Below are positions 36,184-37,645 of a stretch of 37,645 nt of DNA, one piece after another; positions within the stretch are counted from its first letter, which is position 1, and each line of letters begins with the position of its first letter. This stretch comes from Candidatus Allofournierella excrementigallinarum (lineage in GTDB: Bacteria; Bacillota; Clostridia; Oscillospirales; Ruminococcaceae). The stretch covers positions 1 through 37,645 of the forward strand of contig DWXV01000033.1 of NCBI GenBank assembly GCA_019119025.1, read 5' to 3'. The position numbers and the translations under genes were made by a program. The notes below the pieces were generated by a model. It did no database searches and had not been told where the DNA came from. It saw only the letters and a list, made by a program, of their open reading frames with translations.

Positions 36184-36220
36184 TTTTTATTCCATCATGA
36201 TCGACATTAGTCTTTTTTCG

Positions 36221-36243
36221 AACCACTCGCCTAGCGAGTGGTT
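36221..36243. repeat. IS200 left-end hairpin
   Basis: AACCACTCGC (36221-36230), loop CTA, GCGAGTGGTT (36234-36243): a perfect 10-bp stem. It sits ~105 bp upstream of tnpA, where IS200-like left ends carry their recognition hairpin. Confidence 0.75.
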
Positions 36244-36253
36244 TTCGGAACAC

Positions 36254-36296
36254 AAAAAGGGCCCCGCCCTGTGCAGGATGCACAGAACAGGGCCCT
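36254..36296 (-). terminator. Terminator of the lipoprotein gene
   Basis: AGGGCCC (36258-36264) pairs with GGGCCCT (36290-36296), with a second inner stem CTGTGCA/TGCACAG. On the minus strand TTTTT (36254-36258) follows. It lies 30 nt past the lipoprotein stop and just outside the IS200 left end. Confidence 0.8.
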
Positions 36297-36326
36297 CGCT
36301 CAGGGGACAATGTTCAAAACGAGGAT

Positions 36327-36902
36327 TTACGCTTCGGTCGTGCTGCTCTCGCCGCTCACCGTCGAATCGTCAGCGGAAGCAGAGTCTGCCCCGTCCGCCG
36401 CCTCGCCGTCAGAGGTGCTGGCAGAGGACGCATCGCCGCCGGTGCCGGCCGCGTCGCCGCTCTCGATCAGGATGATCTGGTGGGCGCCGTTCTCGTCGCG
36501 GGTAGAGACGATGAAGGCCCCGGTGGTCACATCATCGCGGGCAGCCGCGTTCAGCATGCCGGTCTCCACCTTCAGATACTCGGTGTCCTCGGCGGTGTCG
36601 ATGCTCTCGGTGTTTTCAGTGGCTTTCAGTGCGGAAATGTCCAGCGTGGTGAAGTCGGTGACGTCCTCGCCGCCGGTGTAGGCCGTGACGCTGATGTAGC
36701 TGGAACCGACGTAGGTCACCTCGCCCATCACGGTCTTTTGCGCCTCTGTGCTCTCCATGCTGCCAGACGCAGCCTGAGAGGAAGACGCGCCGGTGCTTTG
36801 TGTCTGCGAGGTGCTTTTGTCGCTGGAGCAGGCGGTCAAAACTGCGAGGTACCCCAGTGCCATCGTCAGGCATAATGCGATATATTTCTTCGTGCGTTTC
36901 AA
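36327..36902 (-). CDS. Predicted lipoprotein, function unknown
   Basis: 191 aa from TTG 36902, chosen because GGAGGG lies 6 nt upstream; an ATG at 36935 sits inside a hairpin and has no SD. A lipoprotein signal peptide is clear: KRTKKY, hydrophobic core ALCLTMALGYLAV, lipobox LTAC with C25. The mature protein begins with a Ser/Thr/Gln-rich linker, has a small beta-rich core (about residues 55-135: VMGEVTYVGSSYISVTAYTG, YLKVETGML, FIVSTRDENGAHQIILIE) and ends in a ~40-residue Ala/Ser/Asp/Gly-rich acidic tail. It resembles many short cell-surface lipoproteins of gut Clostridia, but I recognise no functional domain. Monocistronic, with its own terminator. Confidence 0.85.
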   Translation of the reverse strand: MKRTKKYIALCLTMALGYLAVLTACSSDKSTSQTQSTGASSSQAASGSMESTEAQKTVMGEVTYVGSSYISVTAYTGGEDVTDFTTLDISALKATENTESIDTAEDTEYLKVETGMLNAAARDDVTTGAFIVSTRDENGAHQIILIESGDAAGTGGDASSASTSDGEAADGADSASADDSTVSGESSTTEA

Positions 36903-36932
36903 GGTTTTCCCTCCGTTCGATTTTTGGTTTTT

Positions 36933-36953
36933 CATCGGAAGCTGGTTCCGATG
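36933..36953. other. 8-bp hairpin in the lipoprotein leader region
   Basis: CATCGGAA (36933-36940), 5-nt loop, TTCCGATG (36946-36953). It is 31 bp upstream of the TTG start of the lipoprotein gene. It could be a leader structure or a protein-binding dyad; there is no T-tract on the minus strand after it. Confidence 0.4.
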
Positions 36954-36974
36954 CGCCTATCCTAATCCCCGAGG

Positions 36975-37274
36975 CTAAAGCGGCGCTAAAGCAATTGATG
37001 GTGTTTTTGTGGAAAGTGTTTTGCCCCAAAATTCCCCCCGGACTTGTCTCAAGCGCAGTTCGCCTGATGAACTGCGCTTGAGTGTTCCTATATAAACCAC
37101 TGTGCCGCCATTCCCAAAGCGGCGGGCCGTCGGCTCATCCGGAACGTCTGCCCCGGCATCAGCCCGCTGCATAGCCGCAGAGCGTGCGCCTGCGCCAGCG
37201 GGGAGCTTTATCCCATACAGGCCGGTCATTCGATTGGAATAATCCATCGATGAACTAAGCCCATTATGGCACAT
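36975..37274 (-). other. Doubtful ORF of 99 codons in the structured intergenic region
   Basis: An ATG at 37274 follows GGGAGAAGG at good spacing and opens 99 codons (MCHNGLSSSMDYSNRMTGLY at the start, SIALAPL at the end). The product has no TM, motif or family I know, and is Ala/Gly/Arg-rich as random GC-rich frames often are. A 14-bp hairpin (37048-37082) lies inside it. I cannot decide between a real small gene, a decayed gene fragment and a conserved non-coding element. If it is not a gene, 36903-37406 is a 504-bp non-coding stretch holding only the listed hairpins and the promoter of the repressor gene. Confidence 0.25.
37048..37082. repeat. 14-bp perfect inverted repeat, strong hairpin
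   Basis: CTCAAGCGCAGTTC (37048-37061), 7-nt loop, GAACTGCGCTTGAG (37069-37082). No T-tract on either strand, so it is not a standard terminator. Its perfect symmetry next to a mobile-element-like repressor suggests an attachment or binding site or a dispersed intergenic repeat, but this is undecided. Confidence 0.6.
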
Positions 37275-37332
37275 TTTTGAGCCTTCTCCCGTATATCCAC
37301 AAAGTAGGAAAACCGCCCCGAAATCGAAAATT

Positions 37333-37362
37333 TTCACGATTGCGGAACGGGTATGGTATAAT
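37333..37362 (+). promoter_or_regulatory. Extended -10 promoter of the XRE regulator
   Basis: TTCACG (37333-37338; 4 of 6), 18-nt spacer and TGGTATAAT with perfect TATAAT (37357-37362). An imperfect palindrome ATCG-AAAATTTT-CA-CGAT (37323-37340) overlaps the -35, a possible operator for autoregulation by the encoded repressor. Confidence 0.65.
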
Positions 37363-37406
37363 GGGATTGACGGCGGCAGCCAGCCGCAGGAAGGAGCGAT
37401 GTATCT

Positions 37407-37645
37407 ATGAAAACCCGCATTTCCGTACAGGAACGCCTGAAAGATTTACGGGTGGAACAGGGCTTAAATCTGGAAGAATTGGCGCAGAAAACCGGCATTT
37501 CAAAATCAGCCCTCGGCAGCTATGAAAACGACAACGATGAATACAAGGAAATCAATCACGGCAGCCTGTTGAAGCTGGCAGACTTCTATCAGGTGTCCGT
37601 TGACTATCTGCTCGGCCTTACCAACAATCGGAAATATGAAAACAC
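37407..37645 (+). CDS. XRE/cI-like helix-turn-helix regulator (3' end outside window)
   Basis: 79 codons are visible. The start ATG 37407 has AAGGAG 10 nt upstream. The HTH spans about residues 9-70: ERLKDLRVEQGLNLEELAQK, TGISKSALGSYEND and LLKLADFYQVSVDYLLGLTN, a typical XRE fold ending in the DYLLG motif. Regulators of this type often stand at the edge of integrative conjugative elements, prophages and plasmids in Clostridia. An upstream ATG at 37399 gives only ATG-TAT-CTA-TGA, overlapping the true start. The gene runs off the window, so length and C-terminal domain are unknown. Confidence 0.9.
   Translation, partial: MKTRISVQERLKDLRVEQGLNLEELAQKTGISKSALGSYENDNDEYKEINHGSLLKLADFYQVSVDYLLGLTNNRKYEN

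Larger units (their letters stand above)
35545..36255 (-). mobile_element. IS200-type (IS200/IS605 family) insertion sequence
   Basis: About 0.7 kb, with a single Y1 transposase gene (tnpA) and no tnpB, as in the IS200 group. End hairpins are visible on both sides: left-end hairpin 36221-36243 upstream of tnpA and right-end hairpin 35555-35573 downstream. These elements have no terminal inverted repeats and make no target duplication, so exact ends cannot be fixed; limits are approximate. tnpA is intact, so the copy may be active. It lies between the DUF6514-like operon promoter and the lipoprotein gene terminator. Confidence 0.85.

Noticed and set aside
36616-37029. A 137-codon minus-strand frame at the start of the lipoprotein gene
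   Set aside because: It is out of frame with the lipoprotein and has no SD. The lipoprotein frame has a signal peptide and lipobox.

Overview
The window comes from the chromosome of a fairly GC-rich Bacillota species. A PolC-type replicative polymerase, the sepF-ylmH-divIVA-ileS division cluster, the mutS-mutL-miaA and pyrH-frr-uppS-cdsA-dxr-rseP gene orders, a YlbF-family protein and a protein with a Spo0A-type DNA-binding domain all point to class Clostridia. High GC, many TTG/GTG starts and the particular gene order suggest an Oscillospiraceae/Ruminococcaceae gut bacterium (Faecalibacterium, Gemmiger or Subdoligranulum relatives). That last step is inference from memory, not from a search.

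Positions 1-31258 are conserved core genome, almost all on the minus strand. In transcription order on that strand: (a) pyrH, frr, uppS, cdsA, dxr, rseP, ispG, polC (31258 down to 20526), covering UMP kinase, ribosome recycling, undecaprenyl-PP and CDP-diacylglycerol synthesis, two MEP isoprenoid steps, a site-2 protease and the replicase; (b) radC, uvrB, uvrA (19398 to 13760), with a divergent RluA-family pseudouridine synthase on the plus strand at 19494-20450; (c) miaB, a ylbF-like gene, mutS, mutL, miaA and an orphan HlyD-like adaptor (13629 to 4958), which places mismatch repair beside both steps of ms2i6A37 tRNA modification; (d) sepF, ylmH, divIVA and ileS (4837 to 1; ileS runs off the edge), started by a consensus sigma-A promoter.

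Positions 31260-37645 are accessory. A more AT-rich module (31536-33432) has a divergent TetR-type regulator and three overlapping minus-strand genes: a 4-TM protein with an internal duplication, a 5-TM protein and a 66-residue protein made largely of 11-residue repeats. The 124-bp divergent promoter region carries a perfect 12-bp inverted repeat flanking two overlapping promoters. Next come a minus-strand trio (DUF6514-like protein, Spo0A-like response regulator, cytoplasmic kinase-like ATPase without a visible phospho-acceptor histidine), an IS200-type insertion sequence with both end hairpins and a leader that could hide the ribosome-binding site in read-through transcripts, a Ser/Thr/Ala-rich lipoprotein, a roughly 500-bp structured intergenic stretch, and the start of an XRE/cI-like repressor at the right edge that may mark a mobile element.

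I saw no rRNA, tRNA, CRISPR array or recognisable riboswitch. The least described systems here are the TetR-controlled membrane/hendecad-repeat module and the Spo0A-like/His-less-kinase operon.
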